From Pseudomonadota bacterium (GTDB taxonomy: Bacteria > Myxococcota_A > Polyangia > Polyangiales > Polyangiaceae): a stretch of 6,232 bases of DNA. The stretch is from assembly GCA_023411445.1 (NCBI GenBank), contig JAEYOT010000605.1:1-6232 (forward strand), given 5' to 3'. Below the pieces are notes generated by a model. It saw only the letters and a list, made by a program, of their open reading frames with translations. It made no database searches and was not told the DNA's origin. This document shows, piece after piece, positions 1 through 5,479 of the stretch (positions within the stretch are counted from its first letter, which is position 1; every line of letters begins with the position of its first letter). The translations under genes were made by a program, and so were the position numbers.

Positions 1-676
1 CTCCGGCACCGAGCCCGATCCGGAGGGGGGCACGCCGACCGGGCCCGCTCTCCAAGGCGCGCTCGCGCAGGCCGCCGAGTGGGCGGCGACGCACGGCGAT
101 CGCCAAGCGGTGGCGGTGCTCGCGACGGATGGCCTGCCGACGCTCTGCACGCCGGTGTCGATCCCGCAGGTCGCAAACGTGGCGCGAGCCGCCGTGCTGG
201 CGACGCCGTCGGTCTCCACGTTCGTGATCGGCGTGATTGGTCCCGACGATCGGGGCGCCGCCGACAACTTGGACACCATCGCGCAGGCGGGGGGAACCGA
301 AGCGGCCTTCATCGTGGACACGAAAGGGGACGTCACGCTGCAGTTTCGCGATGCGCTGGACGAGATCCGCGCCTCACGTCTGAGCTGCGACTTGCTGGTG
401 CCTGAAGCGGAGCCGGGCAAGCCTGTGGACTACGAGCGAGTGAACGTGGTGCTCGACGGCGCGGGCGGCCCGCTCACGCTGGGCTACGCACGAGACTGGT
501 CCGGCTGCGACGCCGATCCGACCCAGGGCGGCTGGTACTACGATCAGGACCCCGACGACGGCGGCGTGCCCGGCCACATCCTGATCTGCCCGGCAGCCTG
601 CGAGCGCTTCAAGCAGCCCGGCGCCGGCTCGGTTCAGATCAAGCTCGGCTGCCGGCGTCGGGACGTCGTCAAGTAG
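1..676 (+). CDS. vWA-domain protein, probably secreted or lipoprotein (C-terminal 224 residues; 5' end outside the window)
   Basis: Reading frame is open from base 2 to the TAG at 674-676. The first ~115 visible residues look like the second half of a von Willebrand factor A fold: 'GGTPTGPAL' (residues 10-17) fits the MIDAS threonine loop, and 'VAVLATDGLPT' (37-47) is a hydrophobic strand ending in the MIDAS aspartate, D43. A further strand 'VSTFVIGVIG' follows. The DxSxS part of the metal site must lie upstream. The remaining ~100 residues form a Cys-containing tail (C129, C169, C196, C200, C217) with 'GGWYYD' and 'LICPAAC'. Cys spacing suggests disulfides and so export, but any signal peptide is outside the window. 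vWA domains usually bind a protein or surface ligand through a divalent metal; the ligand here is unknown. Nothing links its function to the ribosomal genes downstream. The frame has no competing start that would make it a complete gene. Confidence 0.8.
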   Translation, partial: SGTEPDPEGGTPTGPALQGALAQAAEWAATHGDRQAVAVLATDGLPTLCTPVSIPQVANVARAAVLATPSVSTFVIGVIGPDDRGAADNLDTIAQAGGTEAAFIVDTKGDVTLQFRDALDEIRASRLSCDLLVPEAEPGKPVDYERVNVVLDGAGGPLTLGYARDWSGCDADPTQGGWYYDQDPDDGGVPGHILICPAACERFKQPGAGSVQIKLGCRRRDVVK

Positions 677-678
677 GC

Positions 679-699
679 GGGCGCGCCGGTCTGGCGCCC
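679..699 (+). terminator. Terminator-like hairpin after the vWA gene
   Basis: Three bases after the vWA stop codon, GGGCGC (679-684) pairs perfectly with GCGCCC (694-699) around a 9-base loop. An alternative 5-bp register, GCGCC/GGCGC at 683-687 and 693-697, also exists. No T-tract follows, so this is not a classical intrinsic terminator. Its position right after a stop codon and before an unrelated operon suits a weak terminator or a 3'-end stabilising stem. GC-rich sequence makes chance stems common. Confidence 0.3.
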
Positions 700-723
700 C
701 GGCGGAACCGCGCTACCCTGCGC

Positions 724-749
724 CCGGGAATGACTCAGCGGCTTCCCGG
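724..749 (+). other. Inverted repeat (7-bp arms), possible second terminator stem or binding site
   Basis: CCGGGAA (724-730) is perfectly complementary to TTCCCGG (743-749), with a 12-base loop. No T-run follows. It could back up the 679-699 stem in ending vWA transcription, or be a DNA dyad bound by a regulator. The sequence does not decide between these. Confidence 0.3.
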
Positions 750-785
750 CTTGGACATCCCAGCAGGCTTTGCCCGCTCAAAAAT

Positions 786-842
786 CGCGGTCTACTGAAA
801 CTTCGCTCAGGGGTCATGGAAAAATCCGTGCCGAAGATCGCG
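786..842 (+). other. Possible three-way RNA junction upstream of the candidate promoter
   Basis: CGCGGTC (786-792) pairs with GATCGCG (836-842) as a 7-bp closing helix with one G-U pair. Inside it, CTGA (795-798) pairs with TCAG (807-810), and CATGG (815-819) pairs with CCGTG (826-830, one wobble) around an A-rich loop. The pairings are mutually compatible. It would matter as RNA only if transcription starts upstream of 786, because the best promoter candidate I see lies downstream of it at 851-879. Confidence 0.25.
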
Positions 843-850
843 TCGAACCC

Positions 851-879
851 TTGCCTAGCGGGGGCCCCTTTGCTACGAA
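851..879 (+). promoter_or_regulatory. Candidate sigma-70-type promoter for the rplV operon
   Basis: TTGCCT (851-856) is 17 bases from TACGAA (874-879), with a TGC extended -10 element directly before it (871-873). The -10 box is a weak match and lacks the conserved final T, so support comes mainly from the TTG of the -35, the exact 17-base spacing and the TG. The bases after it (GCGCGTC, 880-886) form a GC-rich discriminator, as is typical of stringently controlled ribosomal promoters. The start of transcription would be near 886. Alternatives considered are TTGCCC (770-775) with TACTGA (793-798), also 17 bases apart, and an isolated TACCCT at 714-719. Confidence 0.35.
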
Positions 880-895
880 GCGCGTCCCCTTAGCT
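865..895 (+). repeat. Direct repeat CCCCTTnGCT, copies 21 bases apart
   Basis: CCCCTTTGCT (865-874) and CCCCTTAGCT (886-895) match at 9 of 10 positions and start 21 bases apart, about two helical turns, so both would face the same side of the DNA. The first copy runs into the candidate -10 box and the second covers the predicted start of transcription. This suits a tandem operator, but chance cannot be excluded. Confidence 0.3.
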
Positions 896-923
896 GGCCC
901 ACCTGATGGTGGGCTTCGCCAGC
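893..923 (+). promoter_or_regulatory. Leader hairpin 1
   Basis: GCTGGC (893-898) pairs with GCCAGC (918-923). Inside it CCACC (899-903) pairs with GGTGG (908-912) around a TGAT tetraloop, leaving a five-base bulge (913-917) on the 3' side. An alternative inner register gives a continuous 7-bp stem, GCCCACC (897-903) with GGTGGGC (908-914). This is the strongest local fold in the gap and would form the 5' end of the rplV leader RNA if transcription starts near 886. Confidence 0.45.
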
Positions 924-938
924 CGCCAAACGGGCGGC
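922..938 (+). promoter_or_regulatory. Leader hairpin 2
   Basis: GCCGCC (922-927) pairs perfectly with GGCGGC (933-938) around the loop AAACG. It shares bases 922-923 with hairpin 1, so the outer end of one must open for the full other to form. That could be a switch or simply coaxial stacking. Confidence 0.35.
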
Positions 939-939
939 G

Positions 940-981
940 CGCGGCGGGTCCCTCCCCCGGGAGGAGCCTCTCATCGCCGCG
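940..981 (+). promoter_or_regulatory. Leader hairpin 3 (two-tier stem)
   Basis: CGCGGCG (940-946) pairs with CGCCGCG (975-981), a perfect 7-bp outer helix. It encloses CCTCC (951-955) paired with GGAGG (960-964) around a CCCG loop. The GGAGG at 960-964 is a perfect Shine-Dalgarno core but has no useful start codon after it, so here it looks like part of the stem and not a ribosome-binding site. Confidence 0.35.
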
Positions 982-1000
982 GCCCTCGAGTGACGGATGT

Positions 1001-1026
1001 CGGAGCGCCGGCAAACCGCCGCTCCG
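1001..1026 (+). promoter_or_regulatory. Leader hairpin 4
   Basis: CGGAGCG (1001-1007) pairs perfectly with CGCTCCG (1020-1026). After a C-C mismatch, CGG (1009-1011) pairs with CCG (1016-1018) around a CAAA loop. It ends 19 bases before the rplV ribosome-binding site and lacks a T-tract, so it is not an obvious attenuator terminator. Confidence 0.4.
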
Positions 1027-1031
1027 GGGGT

Positions 1032-1057
1032 CGACAAGTCTCACGGAGAAACTGTCG
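1032..1057 (+). promoter_or_regulatory. Hairpin covering the rplV ribosome-binding site
   Basis: CGACA (1032-1036) pairs with TGTCG (1053-1057). The helix can continue past a bulged A (1037) with GT (1038-1039) to AC (1051-1052), and then TC (1041-1042) to GA (1048-1049). The Shine-Dalgarno core GGAG (1045-1048) falls in the apical loop and upper stem, two bases before the rplV ATG begins. Such a stem could limit ribosome access, or mark a site where a ribosomal protein represses translation. The upper part is weak and the SD may stay accessible. Confidence 0.35.
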
Positions 1058-1059
1058 CC

Positions 1060-1401
1060 ATGATCAGCAACGCCAAAGCCAATTTTCAGAGAATCAGTCC
1101 GCGCAAAGCGCGCATGATCGTGGATCTGATTCGGGGGCGTGACGCAAACGAGGCTCTGCAAATCCTCGACTTCACCTACAAGGCCGGCGCGCCTTTCGTG
1201 AAGAAGCTGCTCGCGAGCGCGCTCGCCAACGCGAAGCAGAAGAACCCGGGCGTGGATCTGGACTCGCTCTACGTGAGCCGATCCTCCGCCGACAAGGGGC
1301 CGAACTCTCACCTCCGCCGCTGGCGGCCGCGCGCTCAAGGTCGCGCGACCCAGATCCAGAAGGGCGTGACGCACATCAACATCGAGCTGGACAAGCGCTG
1401 A
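1060..1401 (+). CDS. rplV: 50S ribosomal protein L22
   Basis: Encodes 113 residues, the usual L22 size. L22 binds 23S rRNA early in 50S assembly, and its long beta-hairpin lines the peptide exit tunnel near the macrolide site. Diagnostic stretches are 'ISPRKARMIVDLIRGRDANEAL' split over residues 12-33, 'LLASALANA' (50-58), and the hairpin region with 'RRWRPRAQGRA' (86-96) and 'THINIEL' (104-110). I chose ATG 1060 because the family-like sequence begins there and GGAG lies at 1045-1048, 11 bases upstream. An in-frame ATG at 997 would add 21 residues unlike L22 and would be read through leader hairpins 4 and 5. It is the first ribosomal gene in this stretch; the usual upstream neighbour rpsS is absent. 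It lies 35 bases before rpsC, the longest gap inside the operon. Confidence 0.96.
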   Translation: MISNAKANFQRISPRKARMIVDLIRGRDANEALQILDFTYKAGAPFVKKLLASALANAKQKNPGVDLDSLYVSRSSADKGPNSHLRRWRPRAQGRATQIQKGVTHINIELDKR

Positions 1402-1436
1402 GCGCTGCCACAGCCAGCTGAAGCCGAGAACCAACC

Positions 1437-2129
<693 letters not shown>

Positions 2130-2135
2130 TGCGCC

Positions 2136-2549
2136 ATGCTTCAACCGAAACGCACCAAGTTCCGTAAGCAGCAAAAGGGCAAGAACCGCGGCGTGGCCTG
2201 GCGTGGCTCCGACGTGTCGTTCGGTGACTTCGCGCTGCAGGCCGTCGACCACTGCCTGGTGACCTCGCGTCAAATCGAGGCCGGTCGTATGGCGATTCAG
2301 CGTCACGTGAAGCGCGCCGGCAAGCTGTGGATCCGCGTGTTCCCGGACAAGCCCATCACCAAGAAGCCGCTCGAAGTCCGCATGGGCTCCGGCAAAGGCG
2401 GCGTCGAGGGCTGGGTGGCCGTGGTCAAGCCCGGCAAGGTTCTGTTCGAGATCGCCGGCGTTCCGGAAGCGGACGCGCGCCAGGCGTTCAAGCTCGCGGC
2501 CAGCAAGCTGCCGCTCGACACCAAGTTCCTGGTTCGGAGTGCACTGTGA
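2136..2549 (+). CDS. rplP: 50S ribosomal protein L16
   Basis: Encodes 137 residues, the normal length. L16 binds 23S rRNA between the A-site tRNA elbow and the peptidyl-transferase centre and is a late assembly protein. Clear family blocks are '[11 protein letters not shown]' at the N-terminus, '[18 protein letters not shown]' (57-73 region), '[20 protein letters not shown]' (76-95), and '[10 protein letters not shown]' near the end. R82 in 'EVRMG' matches the arginine that is hydroxylated in E. coli L16 (R81); whether it is modified here cannot be seen. The Shine-Dalgarno GGAG (2123-2126) overlaps the end of rpsC, 9 bases before the ATG. The last codons overlap the GTG start of rpmC in a GTGA arrangement. 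Confidence 0.97.
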   Translation: MLQPKRTKFRKQQKGKNRGVAWRGSDVSFGDFALQAVDHCLVTSRQIEAGRMAIQRHVKRAGKLWIRVFPDKPITKKPLEVRMGSGKGGVEGWVAVVKPGKVLFEIAGVPEADARQAFKLAASKLPLDTKFLVRSAL

Positions 2550-2752
2550 GGAAAGCCAAGGACCTGCGTGAGCGGTCGACCGAAGACCTGACCGCCCTGA
2601 AGGCGAGCATGTCGAAGGACCTGTTCTCGCACCGCATGAAGAACTTCACTGGTCAGCTCGACGACACGAGCCTGATCAACAAGACCCGCAAGGACATTGC
2701 GCGCATCGAGCTCCTGCTCAGCGAGCGTGCCGCCAAAGGAGCCAAGTCGTGA
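2546..2752 (+). CDS. rpmC: 50S ribosomal protein L29
   Basis: Encodes 68 residues. L29 is a small two-helix protein near the peptide exit, next to L23, where trigger factor and SRP dock. The sequence starts '[17 protein letters not shown]', has '[16 protein letters not shown]' in the turn, and ends with '[15 protein letters not shown]', matching the L29 pattern of a long helix, a loop and the 'RR.IARI.T.L.ER'-like helix. The start is GTG at 2546, sharing bases with the rplP stop (GTGA). GGAG at 2536-2539 lies 6 bases before it. Frame-matched upstream codons are antisense-like filler within rplP and do not resemble L29. It overlaps the rpsQ start the same way at its 3' end. Confidence 0.94.
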   Translation: MRKAKDLRERSTEDLTALKASMSKDLFSHRMKNFTGQLDDTSLINKTRKDIARIELLLSERAAKGAKS

Positions 2753-3039
2753 GCGAGACCGAGCAGAGCAAGGGTTCGCCCGTCTATCGCCGCAAGCTCA
2801 TCGGTCGCGTCTCCAGCGACAAGATGGACAAGACGGTGGTGGTCGAGGTGGTGCGCTTCAAGCGCGACAACATGTACAAGAAGTACGTGCGCGTCCGTAA
2901 GAAGTACAAGGCGCACGACGAGACCAACCAGTACAAGGTGGGTGACCGCGTGGAGATCGAAGAGCACCGCCCGCTCTCGGCCGAGAAGCGCTTCATCGTC
3001 ACCCGTCTGATCACCCGCCCGGCGCAGGAGCTCGGCTGA
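2749..3039 (+). CDS. rpsQ: 30S ribosomal protein S17
   Basis: Encodes 96 residues, a little longer than the ~84 of E. coli because of short extra residues at the N-terminus and C-terminus. S17 is an OB-fold primary binder of 16S rRNA 5' domain. The core '[19 protein letters not shown]' (16-34), '[18 protein letters not shown]' (43-60) and the family signature '[13 protein letters not shown]' (65-77) are all present. The start is GTG at 2749, overlapping the rpmC stop, with a strong AAAGGAG (2735-2741) 7 bases upstream. It stops 1 base before the rplN ATG. Confidence 0.96.
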   Translation: MSETEQSKGSPVYRRKLIGRVSSDKMDKTVVVEVVRFKRDNMYKKYVRVRKKYKAHDETNQYKVGDRVEIEEHRPLSAEKRFIVTRLITRPAQELG

Positions 3040-3040
3040 A

Positions 3041-3409
3041 ATGATCCAGACGCAATCTTTCCTCGACGTCGCCGACAACAGCGGCGCCAAGCGCGTGCAG
3101 TGCATCAAGGTGCTGGGCGGCTCGCGCCGTCGCTATGCGCACCTGGGCGACATCATCGTCGTCAGCATCAAGGAGGCTCTGCCGGGCAGCAAGGTGAAGA
3201 AGGGCGATACGGCCAAGGCCGTCGTCGTTCGCACCGCCCGCGAGTGCCGCCGCGCCGACGGCAGCTACATCAAGTTCGACGACAACAGCGCCGTCTTGAT
3301 CAACGCGCAGTCCGAGCCGGTTGGTACCCGCATCTTTGGCCCGGTCGCTCGCGAGCTTCGCAGCAAGAAGTTCATGAAGATCATCTCGCTGGCGCCGGAG
3401 GTGCTGTGA
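3041..3409 (+). CDS. rplN: 50S ribosomal protein L14
   Basis: Encodes 122 residues, the standard length. L14 sits at the subunit interface, contacts 16S rRNA helix 14 to form bridge B8, and is the target of the silencing factor RsfS. The protein is a textbook match: '[19 protein letters not shown]' at the start, '[17 protein letters not shown]' (21-37), '[16 protein letters not shown]' (53-68), '[16 protein letters not shown]' (73-88), and '[13 protein letters not shown]' (95-107). AGGAG (3026-3030) lies 10 bases before the ATG, inside rpsQ. In E. coli rplN is the first gene of the separate spc operon; here only one base separates it from rpsQ, so there is no room for a promoter in between. 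Confidence 0.98.
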   Translation: MIQTQSFLDVADNSGAKRVQCIKVLGGSRRRYAHLGDIIVVSIKEALPGSKVKKGDTAKAVVVRTARECRRADGSYIKFDDNSAVLINAQSEPVGTRIFGPVARELRSKKFMKIISLAPEVL

Positions 3410-3729
3410 TGGAGCGCCTGCTCGTCGGCACTGAAGTCATCGTCATCCGCGGCAACGACAAGGGCAAGCGCGGCAAAATTTCGCGCCTGCTGAAGGACAA
3501 GAACAAGGTCGTCGTCGAGGGTGTCAACACCGTCAAGCGTCACCTCAAGCCCACGCCGCAGCGTGGCGGCGGCATCTTGCAGGTCGAGGCTGCATTCCCG
3601 GCCTCTCACGTCATGCCCGTGGACCCCGAGTCCGGCAAGCCGACCCGCGTTCGCGCCAAGGTCGAAGGCGACAAGAAGCAGCGCATCGCGAAGAGCGGCG
3701 CGGTGCTGGCGGTCGCGAAGGAGAGCTGA
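3409..3729 (+). CDS. rplX: 50S ribosomal protein L24
   Basis: Encodes 106 residues. L24 is an early 23S rRNA-binding assembly initiator near the exit tunnel. The N-terminal KOW motif is clear ('GTEVIVIRGNDKGKRGKI', residues 7-24), followed by 'VVVEGVNTVKRHLKPTP' (34-50) and 'GGGILQVEAAFPASHVM' (53-69), and by a basic C-terminal strand pair 'RVRAKVEGDKKQRIAKSG'. I chose ATG 3409, which shares one base with the rplN stop (TGATG), because the KOW domain begins just after it and the strong GGAGGT (3397-3402) is 6 bases upstream. Longer readings in this frame run through rplN and make no sense as L24. Confidence 0.96.
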   Translation: MERLLVGTEVIVIRGNDKGKRGKISRLLKDKNKVVVEGVNTVKRHLKPTPQRGGGILQVEAAFPASHVMPVDPESGKPTRVRAKVEGDKKQRIAKSGAVLAVAKES

Positions 3730-3732
3730 GCC

Positions 3733-4287
3733 ATGTCCGAAACCGTCAATCCGCGGCTCCGCGACAAGTACAAGAAAGACGTAGTGCCGGCGCTGATGAA
3801 GCGCTTCAGCTACAAGAACGTGATGCAGGTGCCGCGCCTGAAGAGCATCGTGCTCAACATGGGCCTGGGCGAGGCAGTTGGTAATCCCAAGCTGGTGGAC
3901 GCGGCCGTGGCCGAGCTCACCCAGATCACCGGTCAGAAGCCGGTGGTCACCCGCGCCAAGAAGTCGATCGCGACGTTCAAGCTGCGTGAGGGGATGCCGA
4001 TCGGCGCCAAGGTCACGCTGCGCCGCGAGCGGATGTGGGAGTTCTTGGATCGTCTGACGACCTTGAGCTTGCCGCGCGTGCGCGACTTCCGCGGCGTGAG
4101 CCCCAAGGCGTTCGACGGCGCGGGCAACTACACGCTCGGCCTCAAAGAGCAAATCGTCTTCCCGGAGATCGACTTCGACAAGGTCGAGAAGATCAAGGGC
4201 ATGAACATCACTTTCGTCACAACCGCCGAAACGGACGAGGAAGCCAAGGAGCTCCTCGCGAACCTCGGCATGCCGTTCAGGAGCTAA
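3733..4287 (+). CDS. rplE: 50S ribosomal protein L5
   Basis: Encodes 184 residues. L5 binds 5S rRNA with L18 in the central protuberance and contacts the P-site tRNA and S13. Typical blocks are '[20 protein letters not shown]' in residues 6-25, '[16 protein letters not shown]' (33-48), '[20 protein letters not shown]' (65-84), '[18 protein letters not shown]' (91-108), '[16 protein letters not shown]' (114-129) and '[15 protein letters not shown]' (145-159). The ATG at 3733 follows AAGGAG (3718-3723) by 9 bases. In E. coli S8 represses translation at the rplE start; I could not identify a convincing S8-type site here. Confidence 0.98.
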   Translation: MSETVNPRLRDKYKKDVVPALMKRFSYKNVMQVPRLKSIVLNMGLGEAVGNPKLVDAAVAELTQITGQKPVVTRAKKSIATFKLREGMPIGAKVTLRRERMWEFLDRLTTLSLPRVRDFRGVSPKAFDGAGNYTLGLKEQIVFPEIDFDKVEKIKGMNITFVTTAETDEEAKELLANLGMPFRS

Positions 4288-4289
4288 CG

Positions 4290-4475
4290 ATGGCACGCGC
4301 TTCCCAGTGGGCCAAAGTCAACCGTCCGCCGAAGTTCTCGACCCGCGTCGTGCACCGCTGCAAGGTTTGTGGCCGTTCGCGCGCTGTTTACCGTGACTTC
4401 GGGCTGTGCCGCCTTTGCTTCCGCCTCCTCTCGCTGAAGGGCGAGATCCCGGGCGTTACCAAGTCGAGCTGGTGA
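4290..4475 (+). CDS. rpsN: 30S ribosomal protein S14, type Z (zinc-binding form)
   Basis: Encodes 61 residues, the length of the short zinc type and not the ~100-residue cysteine-free type of E. coli. S14 binds 16S rRNA in the 30S head. Four cysteines, C24 and C27 (CKVC) and C40 and C43 (CRLC), form a CxxC-x12-CxxC zinc ribbon. The C-terminal block '[18 protein letters not shown]' region ends in the conserved 'KSSW'. AGGAG (4279-4283) is 6 bases before the ATG and inside the end of rplE; only 2 bases separate the genes. No second, zinc-free rpsN is visible here, but it could be elsewhere in the genome. Confidence 0.97.
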   Translation: MARASQWAKVNRPPKFSTRVVHRCKVCGRSRAVYRDFGLCRLCFRLLSLKGEIPGVTKSSW

Positions 4476-4479
4476 TCCC

Positions 4480-4893
4480 ATGATGACCGATCCGATTGCC
4501 GATCTGCTCGGGCGTATCCGTAACGCCGCTCTGGCTCGTCACGAGCTCACCCGCCTGCCGGCCAGCAAGCTCAAGAAGAGCGTGGCCGAGCTGCTCAAGG
4601 CCGAAGGCTACGTGGCCGACGTCCGCCAGGAGGAGTGGGGCCCCAAGAAGCACCAGACCCTCACCATCGTGCTGAAGTACGCCACGGGTCCGGGCAACGA
4701 GCGGACGAGCGCCTTCCAGGGCATTCGTCGCGTGTCGCGCCCCGGTCGCCGCGTGTACGTCGGCCATAACGAAATCCCGCGCGTGCTGTCGGGCCTCGGA
4801 ATCTCGATTCTGAGCACGTCGCACGGGCTGATGACTGACAAGGAAGCGCGTCGTCAAAAGGTTGGCGGCGAGCTTTTGTGCGAGGTCTGGTGA
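4480..4893 (+). CDS. rpsH: 30S ribosomal protein S8
   Basis: Encodes 137 residues from ATG 4480, or 136 if the adjacent ATG 4483 is used. S8 is a primary binder of the 16S central domain and in E. coli is the repressor of the spc operon. Family blocks are 'TDPIADLLGRIRNAAL' at the start, 'LPASKLKKSVAELLKAEGY' in the first domain, 'RRVSRPGRRVYVG' and 'EIPRVLSGLGISILSTSHG', followed by 'LMTDKEARRQKVGGELLCEVW'. The loop around 'ATGPGNERTSAF' looks a few residues longer than in E. coli. The upstream signal is poor: only GAG at 4466-4468. The rpsN stop lies 4 bases before the start, so translational coupling is likely. Its stop overlaps the rplF start (TGATG). Confidence 0.97.
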   Translation: MMTDPIADLLGRIRNAALARHELTRLPASKLKKSVAELLKAEGYVADVRQEEWGPKKHQTLTIVLKYATGPGNERTSAFQGIRRVSRPGRRVYVGHNEIPRVLSGLGISILSTSHGLMTDKEARRQKVGGELLCEVW

Positions 4894-5477
4894 TGGCTAC
4901 CGCGACTCCTGAAGTTCGTCTGTCTCGCGTCGGCAAGCGCCCGGTCAACGTCCCCAAGGGCGTGACCGTGAACGTGTCGGACGTGAAGCTCGACGTGCAA
5001 GGCCCCAAGGGCAAGCTGAGCATTCCGCTGCCCGGTCAGGTCATCGTCAAGAAGGAGGGCGACGCCATCTCCTTCAGCAGCTCGGCTCCGGGCCGCGACG
5101 GCGCTCGCCTGCAGGGCTTGAGCCGCGCGCTCTTCGCCAGCGCCGTCAAGGGCGCCGCCGAGGGTTACGAGAAGGTGCTGGAGCTGGTCGGCACCGGTTA
5201 CCGCGCCGAGGTGAAGGGCAAGGTCATCACGCTCGCGCTCGGCTTCTCGCACCCCACCAACGTCGAGGTCCCGGCCGCCATCACGGCGGTCGTGCCGCCG
5301 GACTCCAAGGGCACGCAGCTCGTGCTCACCTCCGCGGACAAGGCGCTGCTCGGACAGCTGGCGGCTTCCATCCGCGATCTCCGTCCGCCAGAGCCCTACG
5401 GTGGCAAAGGCATCCGCTACCGCGGCGAGAACATCCGCCGCAAGGCCGGCAAAGCCGCCAAGGGCAAGGGTAAGTAA
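4893..5477 (+). CDS. rplF: 50S ribosomal protein L6
   Basis: Encodes 194 residues, somewhat longer than the ~177 of E. coli owing to short N-terminal and basic C-terminal extensions. L6 binds 23S rRNA near the sarcin-ricin loop and factor-binding site. It has the two tandem alpha/beta domains: '[14 protein letters not shown]' (11-24) opens the first, '[23 protein letters not shown]' region (99-121) opens the second, and the signature '[15 protein letters not shown]' (165-179) precedes the Lys-rich tail '[13 protein letters not shown]'. I chose ATG 4893, overlapping the rpsH stop, with GAGGT (4882-4886) 6 bases upstream. An in-frame GTG at 4878 adds only five residues and lies upstream of that signal. 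Confidence 0.96.
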   Translation: MATATPEVRLSRVGKRPVNVPKGVTVNVSDVKLDVQGPKGKLSIPLPGQVIVKKEGDAISFSSSAPGRDGARLQGLSRALFASAVKGAAEGYEKVLELVGTGYRAEVKGKVITLALGFSHPTNVEVPAAITAVVPPDSKGTQLVLTSADKALLGQLAASIRDLRPPEPYGGKGIRYRGENIRRKAGKAAKGKGK

Positions 5478-5479
5478 CC

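Larger units (their letters stand above)
677..1059 (+). other. 383-base intergenic region upstream of rplV with no convincing protein gene
   Basis: No frame here gives a recognisable protein with a good start. From left to right it holds two dyads after the vWA stop (679-699, 724-749), a potential three-way RNA fold (786-842), a candidate promoter (851-879), a 10-base direct repeat (865-874 and 886-895), and then consecutive hairpins (893-923, 922-938, 940-981, 1001-1026, 1032-1057) running to the rplV start. If transcription starts near 886, the 5' untranslated leader would be about 174 bases and most of it could be base-paired. Long structured leaders are known for ribosomal-protein operons, where a ribosomal protein of the operon often binds its own mRNA. 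I cannot match this leader to a described family. Confidence 0.6.

Noticed and set aside
861..868. GGGGCCCC palindrome as a binding site or hairpin
   Set aside because: It has no loop, so it cannot form a hairpin by itself, and such short GC palindromes are common in GC-rich DNA.
960..964. GGAGG as a ribosome-binding site for a small gene in the leader
   Set aside because: There is no start codon at proper spacing followed by a credible frame, and the motif is one arm of an inverted repeat.
997..1059. ATG 997 as the start of rplV
   Set aside because: It would add 21 residues not seen in L22, and the leader stems and the GGAG before ATG 1060 would then be coding. ATG 1060 gives the usual length and N-terminus.
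770..1063. A plus-strand 97-codon frame from TTG 770 whose TGA overlaps the rplV ATG (ATGA), as a leader peptide
   Set aside because: The overlap is attractive for coupling, but the start is TTG with no properly spaced ribosome-binding site, the composition is low-complexity Pro/Arg/Ser/Gly, and it begins upstream of the likely transcription start. Conservation of the frame in relatives would reopen it.
814..1434. A 206-codon minus-strand open frame covering the leader and rplV
   Set aside because: Its second half is antisense to rplV, the rest runs through the hairpin region, and it shows no family motif or plausible ribosome-binding site.
3715..3765. An S8 repressor-binding site at the rplE start, as in E. 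coli
   Set aside because: Only a weak 5-bp pairing (GAGCC 3728-3732 with GGCTC 3755-3759) around the start was found, without recognisable S8-site features.
3265..4296. A 343-codon open frame on the minus strand across rplN, rplX and rplE
   Set aside because: It lies wholly antisense to three certain ribosomal genes. Its His/Leu/Asp-rich composition is what the complement of high-GC codons gives, and it resembles no protein family.
4878..4892. GTG 4878 as the start of rplF
   Set aside because: It adds five residues not typical of L6, lies upstream of the GAGGT signal, and the ATG overlapping the rpsH stop fits the coupling seen elsewhere in the operon.
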